Of a DNA stretch of 64,000 bases, positions 26,386-34,159 are shown one piece after another. This stretch comes from an uncultured Oscillospiraceae bacterium (GTDB lineage Bacteria > Bacillota > Clostridia > Oscillospirales > Oscillospiraceae): the NCBI GenBank assembly GCA_947626845.1, contig CANQTW010000007.1, forward strand, positions 37,952 to 101,951, given 5' to 3'. Position 1 is the stretch's first letter, and the number at the start of each line of letters is the position of its first letter. Both the position numbers and the translations under genes were made by a program. A model generated the notes under the pieces. That model was given only the letters and a program-made list of their open reading frames with translations, was not told where the DNA came from and did not search any database.

Positions 26386-27726
26386 GTGAACGCCAAAATA
26401 AGACGCCGGGCCACGCCGGTGAGGCTCATTGTGCTGAGCTTCCTGGGGGTGATCCTGCTGGGGTCTTTTCTGCTCATGACGCCGCTTTCCTCGGCGTCGG
26501 GCGTGTGGACGCCCTATGTGGACTGTCTCTTTACCGCCACCTCGGCGGCCTGTGTCACGGGCCTTGCGGTGGTGGATACCGCCGGGTACTGGAGCCTTTT
26601 CGGGCAGATCGTGATCCTCCTGCTCATCCAGGTGGGCGGCTTGGGGGCCATGACCATCATCACGGGCTTTTTCTCCATGGTGCGCAAGCGGGCCAGTCTG
26701 GCGGACACCCGTATGCTGATGCAGGCCGCCGGCAACGACAGCTACGGCGGCGTGGTGAAGCTGGTGCGGCGGCTCTTTGAGGGCACCTTTCTCTTTGAGG
26801 CCGCCGGCGCGGCTGTGCTGGCTGTCCGGTTCGTCCCCCTCTTTGGCTGGGGAAAGGGCCTGTGGTTCTCCGTTTTCCACTCTATCTCCGCCTTCTGCAA
26901 CGCCGGGTTTGATCTGATGGGCGATTTCAGGGGCGGCGCGTCCCTCTCCGCTTTCGCCACCGATCCCCTGGTGGTGCTGACCATTTCGGCGCTGATCGTC
27001 ATCGGCGGCCTGGGCTTTATCGTATGGGATGACCTGATTAACACAAAATTCAGGCTCAAGGATTTAAAGCTCCACTCAAAGTTAGTGGTGGTGATGACGG
27101 GGGCGCTGATCGCCGTTCCCACGGCGCTCTTTCTGCTCTTTGAAAACTCCGCCGCCTTCGCGGGGAGCTCCCTGGGAGACAAGCTGCTCCTGGCGCTCTT
27201 TCAGGCGGTGACGCCGCGCACAGCCGGCTTTGCCACGGTGCCCATGGCGTCCCTTTCCGACGCCGGGGCGCTGCTCACCATGGTGCTTATGCTCGTTGGC
27301 GGCTCCCCCGGCTCCACCGCCGGCGGCCTGAAGACCACCACCGTGGCCGTGGTGCTGATCTGCACCGCCGCGTCCATGAAGAAGTCGCCTCCGGTGGTGT
27401 TCAAGCGCCGCATCGACGACGACACGGTGCGGCAGGCCACGGCTATCGTGGTCATCTATCTGACGCTGATCGTCGCCGCCACCTGCGGCCTGTGCGCACT
27501 GGACGCGGTGGCCCTGCGGGACGCGCTTTTTGAGGTGATCTCCGCCGTCGCCACCGTGGGCCTCTCCACCGGGATCACGGCGGCCCTGAGCGTGGGCGCC
27601 AAGCTCATTCTGACGGCGCTGATGTTCGCGGGGCGCATCGGGGGCCTGACCATGGCCATCGCCCTCACCGGCGAGCAGGGCGCGTCGCCTATGAAATTCC
27701 CTACCGGCAAGCTTTTGGTCGGTTGA
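26386..27726 (+). CDS. TrkH/KtrB-type potassium uptake channel subunit
   Basis: 446 aa from the GTG at 26386, chosen because GGGGAGGTG is correctly placed; an ATG 45 bp upstream lacks a site. Four M1-P-M2 repeats of the SKT family are visible: TSAACVTGLAVVDT, FHSISAFCNAGFDL, VTPRTAGFATV and ISAVATVGLSTGIT, each bearing the selectivity-filter Gly. The protein forms the membrane pore for K+ (or Na+/K+) entry and is gated by the TrkA/KtrA ring encoded next. Confidence 0.93.
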   Translation: MNAKIRRRATPVRLIVLSFLGVILLGSFLLMTPLSSASGVWTPYVDCLFTATSAACVTGLAVVDTAGYWSLFGQIVILLLIQVGGLGAMTIITGFFSMVRKRASLADTRMLMQAAGNDSYGGVVKLVRRLFEGTFLFEAAGAAVLAVRFVPLFGWGKGLWFSVFHSISAFCNAGFDLMGDFRGGASLSAFATDPLVVLTISALIVIGGLGFIVWDDLINTKFRLKDLKLHSKLVVVMTGALIAVPTALFLLFENSAAFAGSSLGDKLLLALFQAVTPRTAGFATVPMASLSDAGALLTMVLMLVGGSPGSTAGGLKTTTVAVVLICTAASMKKSPPVVFKRRIDDDTVRQATAIVVIYLTLIVAATCGLCALDAVALRDALFEVISAVATVGLSTGITAALSVGAKLILTALMFAGRIGGLTMAIALTGEQGASPMKFPTGKLLVG

Positions 27727-27739
27727 CAGGAGGTATAGT

Positions 27740-28390
27740 ATGAAGTCCGTTTTGGTGATCGGCCTGGGCCGGTTCGGACGCCATCTGGCGGTGCGGATGC
27801 AGGAGCTGGGCAACGACGTGATGATCGTGGACAAGGACCCGGAGCTGGTGGAGCTGATGGCCAACCAGTTTACCGAGTGCTCCATCGGCGACTGCACCAA
27901 GGAGCCGGTGATCGAGTCCCTTGGCGTGGAGAATTTTGACCTGTGCTTTGTGACCACAGGGGACGATTTTCAGTCCTCCCTGGTGACTACGGCGCTTCTC
28001 AAGCGCCACGGGGCCAAGCGGGTCATCTCCAAGACCACCCAGGATATCCAGGAGATGCTCTTAAAGCAGATCGGCGCCACCGAGGTGGTCTACCCGGAAC
28101 GGGAGATCGCCGAGCGCGTGGCCGTGCGGTATAACTCCGACAACATTTTTGATTTCATCCCCCTGACGGAGGATGTGGCCATCTACGAGATCAATCCCCC
28201 CAGGGCCTGGGTGGGGGATACCATTGTGGGTGTGGACGTGCGGAAAAAGCACAACGTCAACATCATCGCCATCAAGAAGGGCGAGAAAATCCTGGCCGCC
28301 CCCGGCCCCGGCTACATCTTCTGTGAGGGGGATCACATCATGGTCATGGGCGCCTCCTCCGACGTCTTCAAGCTGGCGGGCAAGGCGTAA
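27740..28390 (+). CDS. TrkA/KtrA potassium channel regulatory (RCK) protein
   Basis: 216 aa. The N-terminal Rossmann RCK_N domain has VIGLGRFGRHLAV (GxGxxG) and the acidic VDKDPEL end of beta-2, which contacts adenine nucleotides. The C-terminal RCK_C domain (about residues 135-215) ends with EGDHIMVMGASSDV. It forms a cytoplasmic octamer that gates the TrkH-type pore in response to nucleotide and often c-di-AMP. AGGAGG precedes the ATG, 13 bp after trkH. Confidence 0.94.
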   Translation: MKSVLVIGLGRFGRHLAVRMQELGNDVMIVDKDPELVELMANQFTECSIGDCTKEPVIESLGVENFDLCFVTTGDDFQSSLVTTALLKRHGAKRVISKTTQDIQEMLLKQIGATEVVYPEREIAERVAVRYNSDNIFDFIPLTEDVAIYEINPPRAWVGDTIVGVDVRKKHNVNIIAIKKGEKILAAPGPGYIFCEGDHIMVMGASSDVFKLAGKA

Positions 28391-28391
28391 A

Positions 28392-28727
28392 ATGGCCGAA
28401 ATGAGCTTCCGCGACCCCGCCCTTGTCCCCCAGGGGACGGAATTTGGCGTGATTATGACGGACGACACCATGGAGCCGTACCTGAAAAAGGGCGAGCCGG
28501 TGTTTGCCGCCCGTCCCGGCCCCCTGGCGCCGGGGGATGTGGGCATCTTCCTGACGGATGGGTCCTTTGTTTGCCGGCAGTATCTGGAGGACAGCGAGGG
28601 GAACGCCTATCTTTTTCCCCTGAACCGAGCCAGGAGGGAGCTGGACAGGACGCTTCCCGCCGGGGATGTGACGCTTTTTGCCAGGGTACTGATGCCGGAG
28701 CCGGCGCCGCTGCCGGGGATCGAGTGA
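28392..28727 (+). CDS. S24/LexA-like domain protein with altered active site
   Basis: 111 aa starting one base after the trkA stop. VIMTDDTMEPYLKKGEPVFA matches the S24 peptidase signature around the nucleophile, but the Ser of the usual D-S-M-x-P is Thr26. The expected catalytic Lys region reads LNRARREL with no lysine. There is no N-terminal helix-turn-helix. It is therefore probably a non-cleaving S24-fold protein. Co-transcription with trkHA hints at a link to potassium transport, but no function is known. Confidence 0.7.
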   Translation: MAEMSFRDPALVPQGTEFGVIMTDDTMEPYLKKGEPVFAARPGPLAPGDVGIFLTDGSFVCRQYLEDSEGNAYLFPLNRARRELDRTLPAGDVTLFARVLMPEPAPLPGIE

Positions 28728-28770
28728 CACAGAAAATTAATCCCTATCAACTATGACGGAGGACGGAAAA

Positions 28771-30576
28771 ATGGCAGATAAAAAACGGATCGTTACGCGG
28801 GCCGAACGGGACCCTGCCACCTGCTGGAGCGTCGAGGACCTTTTCCCCAGTGACGAGGCCTGGGAGAGGGAATTTGAGGCGTGCCAGGAGATCCCCGCCC
28901 AGGCCGCGGCCTACCGGGGCCGGCTGGGGGAGTCGGCGGGGACGCTTCTTGCGTTCCTGGAGCTCAGTGAAAAGACGGAGGAGCGGCTGGACCCGGTGTT
29001 TTCCTATCCCATGCTCCGGCACGACGAGGACACGGCGAATCCCGTCTATCAGGCCATGCAGGGCAGGCTTGCCAGCTTCGGGGTGAAGCTCAGCGGCGCC
29101 ACGGCCTTTGAGGGGCCGGAGATCAACGCCATTCCTGAGGAGACGCTGGAGCGGTTCTACGCCCAGGAGCCGAACCTGGAAAAGTACCGCCGGTATCTCA
29201 CCCGCGCCCGCCGGGGCCGTGAACATACCCTCTCTCAGCCAGAGGAGGATCTGCTGGCCGCCATCGGCCAGGTTTCCCGCGGGCCGTCTCAAATCTTCAA
29301 CGCTTTTTCCGACGCGGATATGAAATTCCCTGCCGCCCTTGACAGCCAGGGCACGGAACACCCGGTCACCCACGGTAGCTTCCTGGCGCTGATGTCCAGC
29401 CCCGACAGGACGCTGCGGAAAAACGCCTACGACTCCCTTTATCACACCTACGCCAGCTATAAAAACGGCCTGGCCGCCATGCTGAACGCGGAGGTCCAGA
29501 AGAACGTATTCCTTGCCAGGGCGCGCAAGTATGATTCCGCCCTGCAGGCGGCCCTGTTCCCCTCGGAGATCCCCGAAAGCGTGTATCACAATCTGCTGGA
29601 GGCGGTGCATCAGAACCTGGACAAGATGTACAAGTATGTGACCCTGCGGAAAAAGGCCATGGGGCTTTCCCAGCTGCATATGTACGACATCTACGCCCCC
29701 ATGGTCCCTGAAGCGGATCGGTTTATCAGCTTTGAGGAGGCGAAAAACGACGTTCTGGAGGCCACGAAGGTATACGGCGAGGAGTATAACAGCGTCCTGC
29801 GCTCCGCCTTTGAGGGCCGCTGGATGGATATTTACGAGAATGAGGGCAAGCGCTCCGGCGCCTATTCCAGCGGCGCGCGGGTCCATCCCTTTGTCCTGCT
29901 GAACCACAACGACAATCTGGACAGCGCCTTTACCCTGGCCCACGAGATGGGCCACGCCATGCACTCGTATCTCAGCACCAAAAACCAGCCCACGGTGTAC
30001 GCGAATTATGTGCTTTTTGTGGCGGAGGTGGCCTCCACCTGCAACGAGGCCATTCTGATGCGGTATCTCCTGGGCCGCACCGGCGACAAGCGCCAGCGGG
30101 CGGTGCTGATCAACTACTTCCTGGAGCAGTTCCGCACCACGCTTTACCGGCAGACCATGTTCGCGGAGTTCGAGCTTAAGACGCACACCCTGGCACAGCA
30201 GGGCGAGGCCCTGACGGCCCAGCGGCTCTGCGATATCTACGCCGAGCTCAACCGGCTCTACTACGGTCCCGACATGGTGGTGGACGACGAGATCGCCATG
30301 GAGTGGGCGCGTATCCCCCACTTCTACCGCCGGTTCTACGTCTATCAGTACGCCACGGGCTTCTCCGCCGCTATGGCGCTGTCCCAGCGCATCCTCACCG
30401 GCGGCCCGGAGGCGGTGCGGGACTACCTGAAGTTCCTCTCCGGCGGATGCTCCACCGACCCCGTCTCCCTGCTGAAAATCGCCGGCGTGGATATGAGCAC
30501 CCCCCAGCCGGTGAACGACGCGCTGAAGCTCTTCGGCGGCCTTATCGACGAGCTGGACGGACTTTTGGACGAATAA
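28771..30576 (+). CDS. pepF: oligoendopeptidase F (M3B family)
   Basis: 601 aa from the ATG at 28771 (GGAGG 8 bp upstream); an in-frame ATG at 28753 lacks a site. The zinc motif HEMGHAMHSY (HExxH) with the downstream Glu in VAEVASTCNEA identifies an M3 metallopeptidase. FYVYQYATGFSAAMALS near the C-terminus is typical of PepF. It degrades short cytoplasmic peptides. It may be co-transcribed with the upstream S24-like gene (43-bp gap). Confidence 0.95.
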   Translation: MADKKRIVTRAERDPATCWSVEDLFPSDEAWEREFEACQEIPAQAAAYRGRLGESAGTLLAFLELSEKTEERLDPVFSYPMLRHDEDTANPVYQAMQGRLASFGVKLSGATAFEGPEINAIPEETLERFYAQEPNLEKYRRYLTRARRGREHTLSQPEEDLLAAIGQVSRGPSQIFNAFSDADMKFPAALDSQGTEHPVTHGSFLALMSSPDRTLRKNAYDSLYHTYASYKNGLAAMLNAEVQKNVFLARARKYDSALQAALFPSEIPESVYHNLLEAVHQNLDKMYKYVTLRKKAMGLSQLHMYDIYAPMVPEADRFISFEEAKNDVLEATKVYGEEYNSVLRSAFEGRWMDIYENEGKRSGAYSSGARVHPFVLLNHNDNLDSAFTLAHEMGHAMHSYLSTKNQPTVYANYVLFVAEVASTCNEAILMRYLLGRTGDKRQRAVLINYFLEQFRTTLYRQTMFAEFELKTHTLAQQGEALTAQRLCDIYAELNRLYYGPDMVVDDEIAMEWARIPHFYRRFYVYQYATGFSAAMALSQRILTGGPEAVRDYLKFLSGGCSTDPVSLLKIAGVDMSTPQPVNDALKLFGGLIDELDGLLDE

Positions 30577-30595
30577 ATCTACGTTCTCATTATAC

Positions 30596-30785
30596 AAAAA
30601 ACTTAAATTCGATTTTTTCCGGCGACATGCGCGTCGGAAAAAATCCCTTTTGTCGCACAAGTGTGCCCCTTTGGGGCGCGCGCAGGGCGACAGCAGGGTG
30701 ATTTTCTCTGAATTTCGCAAAATTCAGAGAAAATTACACGCACGTTCTCCTTGTCGGAAAAAGCCCGTCAGGGCTTTTTCCGACA
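30596..30785 (-). repeat. dispersed hairpin repeat, copy 3 (inverted)
   Basis: Reverse-complement copy of the 14443-14632 element, lying between the convergent pepF and glgA genes. Its hairpins occupy about 30614-30642, 30701-30733 and 30753-30784. The loop-side segment between the second and third hairpins differs (TTTGGGGCGCGCGC). Its last hairpin could also terminate glgA or pepF transcription. Confidence 0.85.
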
Positions 30786-30848
30786 GTCTAAAAAACCTCC
30801 CGTTTCCGGGAGGTTTTTACTGTTCGCAAGGAAGAAGAAGGGATACGG

Positions 30849-32591
30849 TCAGGTCAGCTGAAGATACAGCTCCTTATACTGCGCGGCGGAGCTGTCCCAG
30901 GAGACGTCCTTGTCCATATCCCGCCGGACCATCTCATCCCAGCACCAGCGGTTCTCGAAGTAGAGAGTCTTGGCGCGATTGATGGCGTCCAGCAGGAGGC
31001 CGGCGTCGTAGCGGTCAAAGGTGAAGCCGTTGCCGGTGTTGGTGAACATGTTGTAGGGCTCCACGGTGTCCTTGAGGCCGCCGGTCTCACGGACGATGGG
31101 GATCGTGCCGTAGCGCATGGCGTTCAGCTGGGTCAGGCCGCAGGGCTCAAAGCGGGAGGGGACCAGCAGGGCGTCCGCGCCGGCGTAGATGCGGTGAGAG
31201 CGGGCCTCGTCGTACATGATGCAGGAGCAGACGCTCCCTCTGTAAGCGTTTTCATAGTACCGGAAGGAGTTCTCATACATGGGATCGCCGGTGCCCAGGA
31301 TCACCACCTGGGTGTACTCGTCCACGATCTGGGGCATGATGGCGTTTACCAGGTCCAGGCCCTTCTGGTCGGTGAGGCGGGAAATAAGGCCGATGACCAG
31401 CTTGCCGTCGTCCACCTGCAGGCCCAGCTCCTCCTGGAGGGCACGCTTGTTGGCCTTCTTTTTCTCCAGTACGTCGTCAGCGCCGTAGTTGTGGGGGACG
31501 TTCTTATCGGTTTGGGGATTCCAGATGTCGTAGTCGATGCCGTTGACGATGCCCCGAAGCTTCCCGGCGTGATACCGCAGATGGGGGTCCAGATTCTCCC
31601 CGTAGGCGGGCGTCTGGATCTCCCAGGCGTAGGTGGGGCTGACGGTGGTGATGGCGTTGGAGTAGGTGAGGCCCCCCTTGAGCATGTTGGCGTCCACCCA
31701 GTTCACCGTCAGGGCGTCCTTGTTGAACACATAATCCGGCAGGCCGGACCAGTATTTGATGGTGGGGATGTTGTACACACCCTGGAATTTCAGGTTGTGG
31801 ATGGTCAGGATGGTCCTGGCGCGGGAGAGCTTTGTATTATCAAAAAGCGTCCTCAGATACACAGGCACCAGCGCCGCCTGCCAGTCGTGGCAGTGGATGA
31901 TGTCGGGTATCCAGTCCATGTAGTTGAGGGCGGCCAGGGCGGCCTTGGCGAAGTAGCAGTACTTGGGGATATCGTCTACCAGATTGGTATAGGGGTTTCC
32001 GCTGTTGAAAAACTCCTCGTTGTCGATGAAGTCATAGACAACGCCATCCCAGACGTACTCCATGATGCCCACGTAGTAGGAGCGCCCGTCGGCGCACAGG
32101 TCCATCCCGAAGGCGCCCCGGTAGACCATCTTCTGCTGGTACTCCCAGGGGATGCACCGGTAACGGGGCAGGATGACCTTCACATCGCAGTTGTGCTTGA
32201 CCAGCGCCTTGGGCAGGGCGTACATCACGTCGCCCAGGCCGCCGGTCTTGACGAAGGGATAGCACTCCGAGCCGATAAACGCCACGCTTCTTCTGGGGGT
32301 GGTCTCCGCGGGCTCCTCCACAGGAGCGGCTTCCACAGGAGCGGATTCCACGGGGACGGCTCCTACGGGAGCAGCTTCCGCGGCGGCCTTCTTCACGGTC
32401 TCGGTCTTTTTCGCCTTGACCGCCTTTGGCTTCTTCTCCGCCTCTGCCTTGGGCTCAGCGGGGACCTTGGTCTTTTTGGCGGGCGCCGCCTTGGTTTCCG
32501 CGGCGGCCTTGACGTTTTTCACAGGCGCGGTCTTGGGTTCGGCGGCGGTCTTTTTGACAGCCGCGGTCTTTTCCGATTTATCTGCCGGCAT
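30849..32591 (-). CDS. glgA: glycogen synthase GlgA with a long basic N-terminal tail
   Basis: 580 aa from the ATG at 32591, which has GGAGGTG just upstream. Residues 1 to about 100 are almost only Ala, Lys, Pro, Glu, Thr and Val, histone-H1/AlgP-like. The GT5 domain then begins (SVAFIGSECYPFVKTGGLGDV), with the KTGGL ADP-glucose motif, and ends with PSRFEPCGLTQL and a NGFTFDRYD segment. It extends alpha-1,4-glucan from ADP-glucose. Typical bacterial GlgA is about 480 aa and lacks the tail. No other glg gene is adjacent. Confidence 0.94.
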   Translation of the reverse strand: MPADKSEKTAAVKKTAAEPKTAPVKNVKAAAETKAAPAKKTKVPAEPKAEAEKKPKAVKAKKTETVKKAAAEAAPVGAVPVESAPVEAAPVEEPAETTPRRSVAFIGSECYPFVKTGGLGDVMYALPKALVKHNCDVKVILPRYRCIPWEYQQKMVYRGAFGMDLCADGRSYYVGIMEYVWDGVVYDFIDNEEFFNSGNPYTNLVDDIPKYCYFAKAALAALNYMDWIPDIIHCHDWQAALVPVYLRTLFDNTKLSRARTILTIHNLKFQGVYNIPTIKYWSGLPDYVFNKDALTVNWVDANMLKGGLTYSNAITTVSPTYAWEIQTPAYGENLDPHLRYHAGKLRGIVNGIDYDIWNPQTDKNVPHNYGADDVLEKKKANKRALQEELGLQVDDGKLVIGLISRLTDQKGLDLVNAIMPQIVDEYTQVVILGTGDPMYENSFRYYENAYRGSVCSCIMYDEARSHRIYAGADALLVPSRFEPCGLTQLNAMRYGTIPIVRETGGLKDTVEPYNMFTNTGNGFTFDRYDAGLLLDAINRAKTLYFENRWCWDEMVRRDMDKDVSWDSSAAQYKELYLQLT

Positions 32592-32727
32592 AGTAAACAC
32601 CTCCATAATAAATCAAGCGGGGATTTTTACCTTTTGCTTATAATAGCACATATTTTCACCGGATTCAAGAGATTGGACAAAAATGCCAGCTGGATTTTGC
32701 TCCGTATATTCATTCAATGCCCACATC

Positions 32728-32756
32728 TTGACAGAAGGTGTGGCCCGTCGTATAAT
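32728..32756 (+). promoter_or_regulatory. consensus promoter of the tetR gene
   Basis: TTGACA (32728-32733), 17-bp spacer, TATAAT (32751-32756), exact consensus. The inverted repeat at 32763-32776 lies at the expected transcription start. Confidence 0.75.
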
Positions 32757-32762
32757 GTCAAA

Positions 32763-32776
32763 ATGAACGTGTTCAT
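32763..32776. promoter_or_regulatory. probable TetR operator
   Basis: ATGAAC-GT-GTTCAT, with 6-bp perfect arms, placed just after the -10 box of the tetR promoter, where a repressor would block transcription. Autoregulation by the adjacent TetR protein is inferred. Confidence 0.55.
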
Positions 32777-32793
32777 AAAAAGAGGTGATCCCG

Positions 32794-33290
32794 GTGCCCA
32801 AGATCATTGAGGGACTGGCGGAAAAGCTGGCGGCGGAAGCACGGCGGCAGTGCATGGAGTCCGGCTACGGAGCCATGACCATCCGTTCTGTGGCGGAGGC
32901 CCTGGGAGTCAGCCCGGCGTGGTGTACAACTACTACCCCTCCAAGGAGGATCTGGCCGCGGCCTTTATTCTGGCCGACTGGAAAGAAACGCTTGCGGCCA
33001 TGGAGCCCAAACCCGGCGACACGCCGAAGACCGCCCTGCGTACCGTGCATCGGGAGCTTTTGGCGTTTTTGAAGCTGCACGGCGGCATTTTCCGTGACGC
33101 TCAGGTCAGCGGCTTTACGGCCATCTCCGCCAAATATCACACCCTGCTCCGGGCCCAGCTGGCCGCCCCCATCCGCGGGCTTTGTCCTGATGCGTTCACC
33201 GCCGAATTTATTGCCGAGGCCATGCTGGCCTGGACCATAGCGGGCAAGAGCTTTGAGGAGCTTGCCGCCCCCATGCTGAAGCTCTTCTGA
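32794..33290 (+). pseudogene. TetR-family regulator interrupted by a frameshift
   Basis: A GTG start with AGAGGTGAT upstream gives a normal TetR N-terminus (MTIRSVAEALGVSP) up to about 32918. The expected continuation GVVYNYYPSKEDLAAAFILADWKE and the whole ligand-binding domain are in the next frame, ending at 33290. Adding one G in CCCGGCGTGG would restore the reading frame. Total intact length would be about 166 aa. Either the gene is newly broken in this strain or this is a sequencing error. It precedes DUF308 and cls genes that it may have regulated. Confidence 0.8.
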
Positions 33291-33559
33291 TCCACAGCTT
33301 TGTGTCCTTTCGGCGCGGCGGCATATCCTTTCGCGTCATACGGGGCCTCTCCGCTGATATGGAGGATTTTTGAAAGGAGAGGGTCAACGGGCCGGTCCGG
33401 CGGACAGCTTGCCGCGGCCAGCCCCTGTTCCCACGGCCCCTTCGCGTCCTCCGTCCTCCCCACCGGAGGACGGGAGACGCCCATACCAACCTGTGGACAA
33501 AGGCCGGACGGCCTTTTGTGATTTTCAAATGAATTTTCAGAAAAAAGGAGATTGTTCTT

Positions 33560-34102
33560 ATGACTGTACTGATGATCGTGTTAAGCATCCTGATGATCGT
33601 TTGCGGCGTGGACTGCATGGTGACGCCGGTGGAGACCTTTGCCTCCCTGGGCTGGATCGCGGGCGTGGCCATTGTGGTGGCCGGCGTTTCCGCCATCTTC
33701 CGCTACGCGGCGGGCAGGGAAGGCCGCAGTATCTGGGAGCTGGTGGGCGGCATCGCCGGCGTTCTGTTCGGCGGCTTTATCCTGGTCAATGTCTTCGCCC
33801 AGTTCGCCACCAATATGGTCATCGCCTACGCCGCCGCGGTGTGGCTCCTGATTTACGGCATCACCGGCATCGCCGAAGCGCTGAAGCTCCGCAAGCTCAA
33901 TCAGGAGCTTCCCAATGAACTGCGCACCGCCGGATGGCTGGTGGTGATGCTCCTGGGCGTCTCCACGGCGGTCCTGGGTGTTGTGTGTATATTCCAGCCC
34001 ATGATCACCATGCTCTCCGTGGGGATGCTCATCGGCGTATCCATCCTGATCTCCGGTATCAAGACCCTGGTCCTGTCCATTCAGATCATCAAGGCGAAAT
34101 AA
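33560..34102 (+). CDS. HdeD/DUF308-like six-helix membrane protein
   Basis: 180 aa with six hydrophobic segments in three hairpin pairs (MIVLSILMIVCGV, AIVVAGVSAIF, VLFGGFILVNVF, AAVWLLIYGITGI, VVMLLGVSTAVLGV, LIGVSILISGI). This is the HdeD/DUF308 pattern seen in acid-stress and envelope proteins; molecular function is not established. AAAAAAGGAG precedes the ATG. It lies 57 bp before cls and is probably co-transcribed with it. Confidence 0.8.
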   Translation: MTVLMIVLSILMIVCGVDCMVTPVETFASLGWIAGVAIVVAGVSAIFRYAAGREGRSIWELVGGIAGVLFGGFILVNVFAQFATNMVIAYAAAVWLLIYGITGIAEALKLRKLNQELPNELRTAGWLVVMLLGVSTAVLGVVCIFQPMITMLSVGMLIGVSILISGIKTLVLSIQIIKAK

Positions 34103-34159
34103 CGGGGTTCATTCCGGAAATGACCGCCGTGACGGCGGAGAAGAGGAAGGGATATCGAT

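Noticed and set aside
28747..30720. Minus-strand open frame of 657 codons
   Set aside because: Antisense to pepF and running into the dispersed repeat; not a plausible protein.
31194..32810. Plus-strand open frame of 538 codons
   Set aside because: Antisense to glgA, low-complexity Val/Gly/Asp composition.
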